64,000 nucleotides of DNA, taken from contig NZ_CP116346.1 of the NCBI RefSeq assembly GCF_030254645.1, positions 4,877,001 through 4,941,000 on the forward strand. The letters run 5' to 3'. The stretch comes from Paucibacter sediminis. GTDB taxonomy: Bacteria; Pseudomonadota; Gammaproteobacteria; Burkholderiales; Burkholderiaceae_C. The first letter of the stretch is position 1; each line of letters begins with the position of its first letter. Shown piece after piece: positions 39,100 to 46,818 of the stretch. A model generated the notes under the pieces. The model was given only the letters and a program-made list of their open reading frames with translations. It did no database searches and had not been told where the DNA came from. The position numbers were made by a program, and so were the translations under genes.

Positions 39100-41310
39100 T
39101 CAGGCGCCGCGCGCGGTGGCGAGCTCGCGGGCGCGGAAGGAGCGGCGCGTCAGCCAGGCGATCACGGCCGCGCCCGCCGCCAGCAGCAGCAGGGGCCACC
39201 AGATCGGATGGTTCCACTCGGCCTGCCTGCGCGCGCGCTCGGCGGCATCGACGCGGTAATAGCGCCCCACGTCGCGCACCACGATGCTGGGCTTGCCGTT
39301 GTAGACCCAGTGCTGGAAGGCCAGGCCCACATAGGGCCAGTAGCCCCAGGACCAGGGCGCGTCCTCGCGCACGATGCCCAGCATCTCGTCCATCACGCGC
39401 TGCTTTTCCGGGCCATCGTCCAGGGTCTGCAGGCGCTTGTAGAGGCGGTCGTAGGCGGGGTTCTCGTAGTTGGAGGCGTTCTCGCCCTCGAACTTGGACT
39501 TGCTGTTCGGGCCGTAGAGCAGGAACAGGAAGTTCTCGGCATCCGGATAGTCGGCCAACCAGCCCCACCAGTAGATCTGGTGCTTGCCCTTGAGCACCTT
39601 TTCTTGGAACTGGTTGAAGTCGGTGGCGCGCACGTCCAGCTGGATGCCCAGCTTGGCGAACTGCTTCACCATCCAGTCGTTCTCGGCCTTCATCTCGGGC
39701 GTGACCACGCGCATGAAGTCATAGCTCAGCACCAGGGGCTTGCCGGTGCCGGCGTCGCGGCCCTCCGGGTAGCCGGCCTCGGCCAGCAAGGCCTTGGCCT
39801 CCTCGATGGAGCGCCGTTGCACCTTGCCGTCCACCAGCTTGTGCGTCACCGGGTTGTGCCAGCCCGGCTGGCCCTCGCGCGAGCCGAACACGCCGGGCGG
39901 CGTGGGGCCGTGGGCGGCATCGCCGCCCTTGTTGCGGAAGATGCGGCCATAGCCCTCCTCCCAGTCGATCGCGATCGAGATGGCCTGGCGCAGCTTCTTG
40001 TTGCGCTCGCGCTGCTCGGGCGTGCTGCCCTGCCCCACCACCGGATCCAGCCAGTTGAAGCCCACGTACCAGCTGCCGATGTCGGTATCCATGGGCAAGC
40101 GGTAGCCCTTGGCCGCGTAGTTGCGGAACACCTCGTCGGAGTCGCTCTTGTCCACCATGAACTCGACGCCCCAGTCGGTCCGCTCGATCTCGGGCAGGTC
40201 CAGATAGCCCTGCTTGAACAGCTCCTTGCGCGGCACCCGCTCCTTGATGATGTTGGCAACGATCTTGTCGACAAAGGGCAGGCGCTTGCCGCAATCGTCC
40301 AGCAGCCCGGCGGCCTGGTCGCCGGCGGCACCCTCGCAGGGATAGCTGTCCTGCCGGTAATAGGGGTTGCGCGCCATCACATGGCGGCGGTCCTGCACAT
40401 ACTCGGTCATCATGAAGGGTCCGGTGCCGACCGGCCATTGATTCCACGACAGGCTGTTCTCGTTCATGCCCGGCTGGGCATAGAAGGCGTCCACCTCCCA
40501 GGGCACCGGCGCGAAGAAGGTGGTGGCCAGCCAGTACTGGAACTGCGGGTACTTGCCGTTCAGGCGGATGCGCAGGGTGTGCGAGTCCAGCGCCTCGGCC
40601 CCCTCCAGCGGCCAGCGGCGGAAGTCCAGGAAGGGCTTGTCCGCACTGTTCTCGGGCAGGCCCTTGAGCAGCTTGGCGTTCTCGGCGCGGATCAGCTGGC
40701 TGTAGGCCTTGAGGCCGCGCACATGCTCGGAGAACACGCCGAACAGCGGCGCCTCGATGCGCGGCGTGGCCTGGCGCTTGATGGCGAACACGAAGTCCTC
40801 CGCCACCAACTCGCGCGTGCCCTGCTGGGCAAACTCCCAGGGCGAACGCTTGTCCCCCAGTTCCGCCCGCGTGAGGTGGTGGTAGATGTACTGCCCCTGG
40901 GCATTCTTGGCAAAGGCCGGGTGCGGCGCGTAGCGCAGGCCCTTGCGGATGGGGATGTCGTAGACCGCCTGGGCGATCTGCTCGGACGGCGCATCGTCGG
41001 GCAGGCGCACGCCCTTGGCATCCAGGTAATAGGGCTTCACCACCTCGGTGGCGGCGTGGCCCTCCAGCTGGTAGGGGCGCTTGAGGTAGTGGTAGCCGTA
41101 GAGCGGCTCGTAGATATGGTAGGCGTAGGCACCCTCGGGCGCGGTGTAGGAGGCGGTCGGGTCCAGATAGCGCGGCGAGCGCTCATCAAAGGACATGTAA
41201 AGCGTGTTGTCCTTCTCGGCGCCGATCGGATAGGGGCTGTTGTTGCAGGCGCTCAGCAGCGCCGCGGCCAAGATGCCTCCGATGAACCCCGCAATCCGCT
41301 TCAACAACAC
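39100..41310 (-). CDS. yejA: peptide ABC transporter substrate-binding lipoprotein (YejA-type)
   Basis: 736-residue family 5 solute-binding protein. It starts at GTG (41310) with AAGGGG in front; the N-terminus LLKRIAGFIGGILAAALLSAC is a lipoprotein signal with lipobox LSAC. The SBP_bac_5 fold covers about residues 40-690 with TYLDPTASYTAPEGAYAY-like start and DYPDAENFLFLLYGPNSKSKFEGENASNYENP near the end. Unusually, a C-terminal helix (WWPLLLLAAGAAVIAWLTRRS) follows, which could anchor it in the membrane. It probably captures oligopeptides; in E. coli YejABEF imports microcin C. Confidence 0.92.
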   Translation of the reverse strand: MLLKRIAGFIGGILAAALLSACNNSPYPIGAEKDNTLYMSFDERSPRYLDPTASYTAPEGAYAYHIYEPLYGYHYLKRPYQLEGHAATEVVKPYYLDAKGVRLPDDAPSEQIAQAVYDIPIRKGLRYAPHPAFAKNAQGQYIYHHLTRAELGDKRSPWEFAQQGTRELVAEDFVFAIKRQATPRIEAPLFGVFSEHVRGLKAYSQLIRAENAKLLKGLPENSADKPFLDFRRWPLEGAEALDSHTLRIRLNGKYPQFQYWLATTFFAPVPWEVDAFYAQPGMNENSLSWNQWPVGTGPFMMTEYVQDRRHVMARNPYYRQDSYPCEGAAGDQAAGLLDDCGKRLPFVDKIVANIIKERVPRKELFKQGYLDLPEIERTDWGVEFMVDKSDSDEVFRNYAAKGYRLPMDTDIGSWYVGFNWLDPVVGQGSTPEQRERNKKLRQAISIAIDWEEGYGRIFRNKGGDAAHGPTPPGVFGSREGQPGWHNPVTHKLVDGKVQRRSIEEAKALLAEAGYPEGRDAGTGKPLVLSYDFMRVVTPEMKAENDWMVKQFAKLGIQLDVRATDFNQFQEKVLKGKHQIYWWGWLADYPDAENFLFLLYGPNSKSKFEGENASNYENPAYDRLYKRLQTLDDGPEKQRVMDEMLGIVREDAPWSWGYWPYVGLAFQHWVYNGKPSIVVRDVGRYYRVDAAERARRQAEWNHPIWWPLLLLAAGAAVIAWLTRRSFRARELATARGA

Positions 41311-41336
41311 ATGACCCCTTCTGCACGCGCTTAGGC

Positions 41337-41390
41337 ACAAAAAACGAGCCTCTGGCGGCGCCTGGGCTGATGGCCCGGCGTGCAGAGGCT
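41337..41390 (-). terminator. Rho-independent terminator of tadA-ldcA
   Basis: AGCCTCTG (minus, 41390-41383) pairs with CAGAGGCT (41354-41347) around a G/C-rich internal hairpin, followed by CGTTTTTTG. It lies between the ldcA stop and the yejA start, only about 27 bases before the latter. Confidence 0.75.
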
Positions 41391-41456
41391 GGCGCGCGAT
41401 CATAGTGGAGCCGGGCGCTGTGCGCCCTCATGGAATTCACCCGAACACGGGGGGTG

Positions 41457-42368
41457 TCAGTGCGTATGCCCCCAGGCCAGCAGGGCGTCGCGGCCCTGCA
41501 CCACCATCTCCACCTTGGCGCCCACCGGCAGGCAGACCTTGGTGGCCACATGGCCGAAGGGCAGGCCGGTGAAGATCGGCGTCTTGGTGCGCGCACGCAC
41601 CGCCTCGATGGCCGCCTTCAGGTTGTAGCCGCGGTCCAGCGGCGACTTCTTCCAGGCGCTGAACTCACCCAGCACGATGGCCTTCTGCGCGTCCAGCACC
41701 CCCGCCTGCTGCAGCTGCAGCAGATTGCGCTCGACCCGATAGGGATGCTCGTTGACATCCTCCAGGAACAGGATGCCGCCCTTGATGCGCGGAAAGTAAG
41801 GCGTGCCCAGCAGCGAGTTGAGGACGCAGAGATTGCCGCCCCACAGGGTGCCGCGCGCCTCGAAGCCGTCGTGCCCGGCCTCGGTGCGAAAGCCCACCGC
41901 CTCCAGCAGCCCGCTCATGGCCTCGGTGAAACAGTCCTGCGTCACGTCGTCCACGCCGCCCTCGTCATCGCTGCGGCCAAAGTCGTCGCAGGCCAGCGGG
42001 CCGGCCCAGCTCTGCAGCTTGGCCTTGGCCAGCAGCCCCAGCTGCAGCGAGGTCAGATCGCTCTGCCCGACCCAGCGGGTGCCGCGCTCCACGCTCTTGG
42101 CCAGCAGCTTCCAGTCGAGCTGGTCCAGCAGGCGCGTCAGGCCGTAGCCGCCGCGCGTGGCCAGCGCCACCGAGGGCGCGGCCTGGGCCACGCGATGGAT
42201 GGCTTGCAGGCGCGTGGCATCGTCGCCGGCAAAGCGCTGATGCTTGGCCAGCGCCGCTGCGTCTATCGTCACCTCGAAGCCCAGTGCGCCCAGGCGCTTG
42301 GCGGCACGCTTGAGGGGCTGGGCCTGTGCCAGCACGCCGGCCGGGGTGTAGAGGGTCAGGGAACTCAT
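41457..42368 (-). CDS. ldcA: LD-carboxypeptidase
   Basis: 303-residue peptidase of the S66 family that removes the terminal D-Ala from murein tetrapeptides during cell-wall recycling. The start ATLATRGGYGLTRLLDQLDW-type motif, nucleophile Ser in WVGQSDLTSLQ, and the Glu/His region LFLEDVNEHPYR ... FTGLPFGHVATK are present. Cytoplasmic, no signal peptide. Its ATG overlaps the tadA stop (ATGA). Confidence 0.94.
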   Translation of the reverse strand: MSSLTLYTPAGVLAQAQPLKRAAKRLGALGFEVTIDAAALAKHQRFAGDDATRLQAIHRVAQAAPSVALATRGGYGLTRLLDQLDWKLLAKSVERGTRWVGQSDLTSLQLGLLAKAKLQSWAGPLACDDFGRSDDEGGVDDVTQDCFTEAMSGLLEAVGFRTEAGHDGFEARGTLWGGNLCVLNSLLGTPYFPRIKGGILFLEDVNEHPYRVERNLLQLQQAGVLDAQKAIVLGEFSAWKKSPLDRGYNLKAAIEAVRARTKTPIFTGLPFGHVATKVCLPVGAKVEMVVQGRDALLAWGHTH

Positions 42369-42979
42369 GGTTTGAAATCATCCAGGTGAATGGCATCGCC
42401 CGTGGGAATGGGCTGGGATTCGCAATCGGCGTCGCTATGGGATGGCGCTTGCGCCGCGCGCGCCAGCTCGCGGCGCTTGCGTGCGGCCTCGCGCCGCTCG
42501 GCAAAGAATTCGCGCAGCAGCCTGGCCGAGGCCTCGCCCAGCAGGCCGCCCTGGATGCCGGTGTGGTGGTTCAGCTTCGCTTCGGCAAACAGGTCCAGCA
42601 CCGAACCGGCCACGCCGGTCTTGGGATCGGGCGCGGCGAACACCACGCGCTTCAGGCGCGCATGCATCATCGCCATCGCGCACATCGCGCAGGGCTCCAG
42701 CGTCACATAGAGCTCGCACTCGGGCAGGCGGTAATTGCCCAGCAGGGTGGCGGCATGGCGCAGCGCCACGATCTCGGCATGCGCGGTGGGGTCATGCGTG
42801 GTGATGGGCCGGTTGTAGCCGGTGGCGATCACCTGGCCCTGGCGCATCAGCACCGCACCCACCGGCACCTCGCCCACCAGCAGGGCGTTGTGGGCCTGGT
42901 CCAGCGCGAGCCGCATCGCGTATTCGTCGGCGGCACTGAAGGCGGCCTGCGGCGGATGGGGGATGAATGGCTCGGTCAT
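42365..42979 (-). CDS. tadA: tRNA-specific adenosine deaminase
   Basis: 204-residue zinc deaminase that makes inosine at tRNA-Arg wobble position 34. Catalytic motif HAE (DPTAHAEIVALRHA) and PCAMC (LEPCAMCAMAMMHARLKRVVF) are visible. A C-terminal Arg/Ala-rich extension of about 40 residues follows the core. The start MTEPFIPHPP at 42979 begins a few residues before the conserved EYAMRLALDQA helix. It is coupled to ldcA by a 4-base overlap. Confidence 0.94.
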   Translation of the reverse strand: MTEPFIPHPPQAAFSAADEYAMRLALDQAHNALLVGEVPVGAVLMRQGQVIATGYNRPITTHDPTAHAEIVALRHAATLLGNYRLPECELYVTLEPCAMCAMAMMHARLKRVVFAAPDPKTGVAGSVLDLFAEAKLNHHTGIQGGLLGEASARLLREFFAERREAARKRRELARAAQAPSHSDADCESQPIPTGDAIHLDDFKP

Positions 42980-43033
42980 GGGCAGGCGCGCAAGTGTAGC
43001 AAGCGGCCCGGGCCGGCCCGCTATGCTGGCCGC

Positions 43034-44074
43034 ATGCAAGATGCATTGTTCCCCGAGGCCCCTAGCGCCACCATGCCGGCTGCCAAGCCGGCCAGCAAGC
43101 CCGGCAGCAAGATCCAAGCCCAACCGGCCGCCGCAAGCATCCAGGCCTTGGCGGCGCAACTGCCGCAGGCGCTGCGCCTGGGCACCTCGTCCTGGGCCTA
43201 TCCGGGCTGGGCCGGCCAGGTCTGGCAGCGTGCCTACCCGGCCAGCGCCCTGTCCAGGCAGGGCCTCGGCGCCTACAGCCAGCACCCGCTGCTGCGCGCG
43301 GTGGGCATCGATCGCAGCTTCTACCAACCCCTGCAGGCCAGCCAGTACGAGCGCTACGCGGCCCAGGTGCCGGCCGACTTCCGCTTCACGGTGAAGGCGC
43401 CGAGCCTGGTCACCGACGCCTTGCTGCGCGACGCGCAGGGCCGCGGCGGCCGCAGCAACAGCGCCTTTCTCGATCCCGCCCTGGCCCTGCAGGAATTCGT
43501 GCGGCCGGCCATCGAGGGGCTGGGCGACAAGATCGGTGCGCTGGTGTTCCAGCTCAGCCCGCTCTCGCCGGCCCTGCTGGCGCGGCGCGGCGAGGTGCTG
43601 GACCGGCTGCATGCCATGCTGAGCGCCCTGCCTCGGCTGGACGGGCCGGCCAGCATCGCCGTGGAGCTGCGCGACCCGGAGCTCCTGTGCGAGGACCTGG
43701 TGGCCCTGTTGCGCGACACCGGGGTCAGGTATTGCCTGGGCCTGCACGCCAAGCTGCCGGCGCTGCAGGAACAGCTGTGGATACTGCGGCGGCTCTGGCC
43801 CGCTCCCCTCGTCTGCCGCTGGAACCTGCACCGGCGCTTCGGCCCCTTCGGCTACCAGGAGGCGCTGCGCCGCTACGGCGATTTCGAGGCGCTGCAGGAC
43901 CCCGACCTGCCGACGCGCGCCCTGCTCGCCCATGTGATCCGCGGCACCGCCGCCGCCGGCCTGCCCTGCCAGGTCACGATCAGCAACGAGGCCGAAGGCT
44001 CGGCCCCCGCATCGGTGCTTGCGCTGGCGCAAGAAGTCCTCAATGTTGTGGACGCCGCGGCGCCAAAAGCATAG
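43034..44074 (+). CDS. DUF72 family protein
   Basis: 346-residue cytoplasmic protein of the DUF72 (YecE-like) TIM-barrel family. Recognisable are LGTSSWAYPGWAGQVW at the start of the domain, VGIDRSFYQ, and DFRFTVKAP. An N-terminal Ala/Pro/Lys-rich extension of about 45 residues precedes it. The biochemical role is unknown. It is divergent from tadA with a 54-base gap. An alternative start lies inside the extension. Confidence 0.9.
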   Translation: MQDALFPEAPSATMPAAKPASKPGSKIQAQPAAASIQALAAQLPQALRLGTSSWAYPGWAGQVWQRAYPASALSRQGLGAYSQHPLLRAVGIDRSFYQPLQASQYERYAAQVPADFRFTVKAPSLVTDALLRDAQGRGGRSNSAFLDPALALQEFVRPAIEGLGDKIGALVFQLSPLSPALLARRGEVLDRLHAMLSALPRLDGPASIAVELRDPELLCEDLVALLRDTGVRYCLGLHAKLPALQEQLWILRRLWPAPLVCRWNLHRRFGPFGYQEALRRYGDFEALQDPDLPTRALLAHVIRGTAAAGLPCQVTISNEAEGSAPASVLALAQEVLNVVDAAAPKA

Positions 44075-44114
44075 AGTGATCGGGCAGATCCCGACTTCCT
44101 TTTAGGAGCAGATC

Positions 44115-44315
44115 ATGGCAAGCGGAAAGATTCACAGCTTCTCCGACAGCGGCCTGCATACTGCACTCTTGGCCGCGCTGATCGGCATCCTGGCGCTGAT
44201 TCTGGTCGACGCCTTCTTCTTCACGCCCGAGGGTCGCACGCCGGTCATCTGGCGGCTGGATCGGGTGGTGGTGGAAGGCCAGGCCACGCCGCCCGGCCAC
44301 CCGCCAGGCCGCTGA
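44115..44315 (+). CDS. small single-helix membrane protein
   Basis: 66-residue protein not recognised. A hydrophobic helix (LHTALLAALIGILALILVDAFFF) with a short N-terminus and a Pro/Gly/Arg-rich tail is visible. TTTTAGGAG stands a few bases before the ATG, so translation is plausible. It lies between the DUF72 gene and the end of a response-regulator gene. Function unknown. Confidence 0.65.
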   Translation: MASGKIHSFSDSGLHTALLAALIGILALILVDAFFFTPEGRTPVIWRLDRVVVEGQATPPGHPPGR

Positions 44316-44329
44316 GTTGCGCGCCCTGG

Positions 44330-45154
44330 CTACATCTGCCGGAACAGGTGCAGATAGCTGCGGCTGACCGGCAGGACCTCGGGCCGACCCTTGAGATGCA
44401 GGTCGGCGGTCTCGTTCGGCCCGCGCGTCACATGGCTGACCGCATGCAGGTTCACCACCACCGAGCGATGCACCTGCACAAAGCACTGCGGGTCCAGCTG
44501 CTCCACCAGCTCGCGTATCGGCGTGCGTATCAGCGCCTCGCCCTCGTGCCAGACCACCAGGGTGTATTTCTCGTCCGAACGCATGAAGACGATCTGGTCC
44601 ACCGGGATCAGCTTGAGCGTCGACCCCACGGAGGCGCGTATCCATTGCAGATGGCCCGCCGCTGAGCCAGTTGTCGAGGCCGCCGCGCCGGCGCCGCCCT
44701 CGGGCTGCATCAGCTTGCGCGCCAGGGTTTCGATCGCGGCCTGCAGATCGAGTTGCGGCTGCGGCGTGCCCGCCGCCCGCGCCCGCAGGCGCTCCTGCAG
44801 GCGCTGCACCGTGTCGGCCAGGCGCAACTCGTCCACCGGCTTCACCAGATAGTCGAGCGCGCCCTGCTCGAAAGCCTGCACCGCATACTGCTCGTAGGCG
44901 GTGACGAACACGACCTGCGCGCGGCGCGCGATCTGGCGTGCCGCCTCCACGCCGTTCATGCCGGGCATGTGGACGTCGAGGAACACGATGTCGGGCTCAT
45001 GCTGCTCGAACAGCTCCACCGCCTCGCGGCCGTTGCGCGCCTGGGCCAGTACGCGCAGCTCGGGCCAGGCCGTGGCCAGGGCGCGCTGCAGGCTTTCGCG
45101 CAGCAGGGGCTCGTCGTCGGCGATCAGGGCGGTGGGGGCGGTGCTTGCGGTCAT
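44330..45154 (-). CDS. LytTR-family response regulator
   Basis: 274-residue regulator: receiver domain (ALIADDEPLLRESLQ, phospho-acceptor Asp in IVFLDVHMPGMNG, DYLVKPVDELRL) and a C-terminal LytTR DNA-binding domain (about residues 165-270) with RSDEKYTLVVWHEGEALIRTPI, FVQVHRSVVVNLHAV and LPVSRSYL. It is coupled to the upstream sensor kinase by ATGA overlap. The target genes are unknown. Confidence 0.93.
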   Translation of the reverse strand: MTASTAPTALIADDEPLLRESLQRALATAWPELRVLAQARNGREAVELFEQHEPDIVFLDVHMPGMNGVEAARQIARRAQVVFVTAYEQYAVQAFEQGALDYLVKPVDELRLADTVQRLQERLRARAAGTPQPQLDLQAAIETLARKLMQPEGGAGAAASTTGSAAGHLQWIRASVGSTLKLIPVDQIVFMRSDEKYTLVVWHEGEALIRTPIRELVEQLDPQCFVQVHRSVVVNLHAVSHVTRGPNETADLHLKGRPEVLPVSRSYLHLFRQM

Positions 45155-46242
45155 GGCGTGAAGCGGATCTCGGCGCGCAGGCCGTGGGGCTGATTCTCCT
45201 GCAGGTCGAGGGCGGCGCCCTCGCCATAGACCACCTGCAGGCGCTCGCGCAGATTGCGCAGGCCGGTGCCCGAGCCCATCTGCTGCACCAGGCCCACGCC
45301 GGTGTCGGAGACCCACAAACGCACCTGCCCGTCTTCGAGCAAGCCGCCCAGTTCGATGCGCCCGCCCTCCTCGCTGGGGTCGATGCCATGGCGCACCGCG
45401 TTCTCCACCAGGGTCAGCAAGGCCATGGGCGGAAAGCGCAGGCGTAGCAGCTCGGGGGGCACCGCGATCTCGTAGACCAGGCGATCCGGCATGCGCAGAT
45501 GCATCAGCTCCAGATAGGCCTTCACCAGCCCCAGTTCGTCGGCTAGGCAGGCGGTCTCGTCCTGCAGCCTCGGCATGGCGGCGCGCAGATAGGCGATCAG
45601 GCTGCGCAGCACCGGCGCGGCCTGCGGCGAGCCCGCTTCCACCAGGGCGCGCACATTCGCCAGGGTGTTGAAGAGAAAGTGCGGCTCCACCTGGGCCTGC
45701 AACAGGCGCAGGCGGGCGTCGAGCGCGCGCCGCTCCAGCTCGCTGCGCTCCAGCTCGAAGCTGAGCGCCTGGTTGCGTGCCTCGGCGTCGCGCTGCCGGT
45801 ACAGCGCGCCCATCGCCAGCAGCGGCCCCACCAGCAGGCCCGAGCCGGCGATCCACAGAAAGCCCATCACCCGCCCCTCGCTGCGGATCAGCGAGGCGAA
45901 GTCGCCGCCCACCGCCACCAGGTAGACCAGCAGGGTGGCCACCGGCACCGCCAGCGCCACCACCAGCACCTGGAACAGCCAGCGCGCCCACCAGCGCGGC
46001 AGGCGCCGCGGCCATTGGCCCGCTGCGGCAAAGGCCAGCAGCGCCCACAGGCCGACGAACATGGTGCGGCCCAGCAGCACGGGGAAGGGAATGATGAAGA
46101 TCGGGCCCAGCATCACCGCCGCCAAGCCCGCCAGGCCCAGGGCCAGCGCCAGCCGCAGCGGCGTCAGATAGGCAACGAAGCCCTGCCAGGGGCTGGGTGC
46201 GGCGGGCGATGCCGCGGGGGCAATGGGGCTGGCGGTCGACAT
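45151..46242 (-). CDS. LytS-type sensor histidine kinase
   Basis: 363-residue membrane kinase of the HisKA_7TM-like/LytS group: several N-terminal helices (about residues 20-150), a coiled segment, and the His_kinase domain with LQAQVEPHFLFNTLANVRALVE (phospho-acceptor His), then LLTLVENAVRHGI and a G-box with VSDTGVGL and GTGLRNLRERL. The start MSTASPIAPA is placed in front of a hydrophobic stretch. It partners the LytTR regulator encoded next. Confidence 0.92.
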   Translation of the reverse strand: MSTASPIAPAASPAAPSPWQGFVAYLTPLRLALALGLAGLAAVMLGPIFIIPFPVLLGRTMFVGLWALLAFAAAGQWPRRLPRWWARWLFQVLVVALAVPVATLLVYLVAVGGDFASLIRSEGRVMGFLWIAGSGLLVGPLLAMGALYRQRDAEARNQALSFELERSELERRALDARLRLLQAQVEPHFLFNTLANVRALVEAGSPQAAPVLRSLIAYLRAAMPRLQDETACLADELGLVKAYLELMHLRMPDRLVYEIAVPPELLRLRFPPMALLTLVENAVRHGIDPSEEGGRIELGGLLEDGQVRLWVSDTGVGLVQQMGSGTGLRNLRERLQVVYGEGAALDLQENQPHGLRAEIRFTP

Positions 46243-46341
46243 GGGGCGCACGATAGCGGCCTTGCGCGCCCCCACCAAGCGTCGGCGGCTGCCGGCGCGA
46301 CGAACGACCGAAATCGGGCCCCGGGTGGCGGGGCCACCGCT

Positions 46342-46590
46342 TCAAGACATGGCCGCGCGGCCACACATCACCGCATCGCGCCCGGCATTGAGCGCGAAGC
46401 GCAAGGCCTCCGCGGGCGACGACCAGGCAAAGCCGCCCGCCAGGCTCTCATCGCGATAGGTCTCGCGGCGCGGCTGGCCGACCGGCATGCGCACCACCAC
46501 CACGGCGGCCACATAGCCGTACTGGCGTGGCCGCTCCAGCGCCCCCGCATAGATCCTGAAATCCCCTGTGTCTACTTCTTGGAAATGCAT
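46342..46590 (-). CDS. hypothetical protein, 82 residues
   Basis: Unrecognised soluble protein with the pattern MHFQEVDTGDFRIYAGALER, GYVAAVVVVRMP, then RETYRDESLAGGFAWSSPAEALRFALNAGRDAV. Similar short basic proteins with a YxIYAG and R.....D motif occur in Burkholderiales. GGAG lies 6 bases upstream of the ATG at 46590. It is upstream of the LytS/LytR pair on the same strand. Confidence 0.6.
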   Translation of the reverse strand: MHFQEVDTGDFRIYAGALERPRQYGYVAAVVVVRMPVGQPRRETYRDESLAGGFAWSSPAEALRFALNAGRDAVMCGRAAMS

Positions 46591-46818
46591 GACCGACTCC
46601 TGTGCGATCAAAGCCTCGCTGACCGCAGCGCGACTGTGAACCGATGCGCGGCCGCGCGCACCTCCCACTGAGGGGGGATGCAGATGTAAGCGGCCGGCCC
46701 CGGCGCGGCTATGCCAAAGCCGGATAGCTGCGCCGAAAACTCCCATAGATCGGCGTTGGCAGCGCGCCCTAAGCTTGCCGCCAATCTGGCATTCCAGCCA
46801 TATATCTAACCCAATCCC
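46591..46818. other. 228-base divergent intergenic region
   Basis: No gene is seen. A -35-like TTGCCG (46775-46780) and CATATA (46799-46804, 18-base spacer) form a candidate promoter for the binding-protein gene at 46819. The predicted start site is near 46811, leaving about 8 leader bases and no Shine-Dalgarno sequence. Confidence 0.5.
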
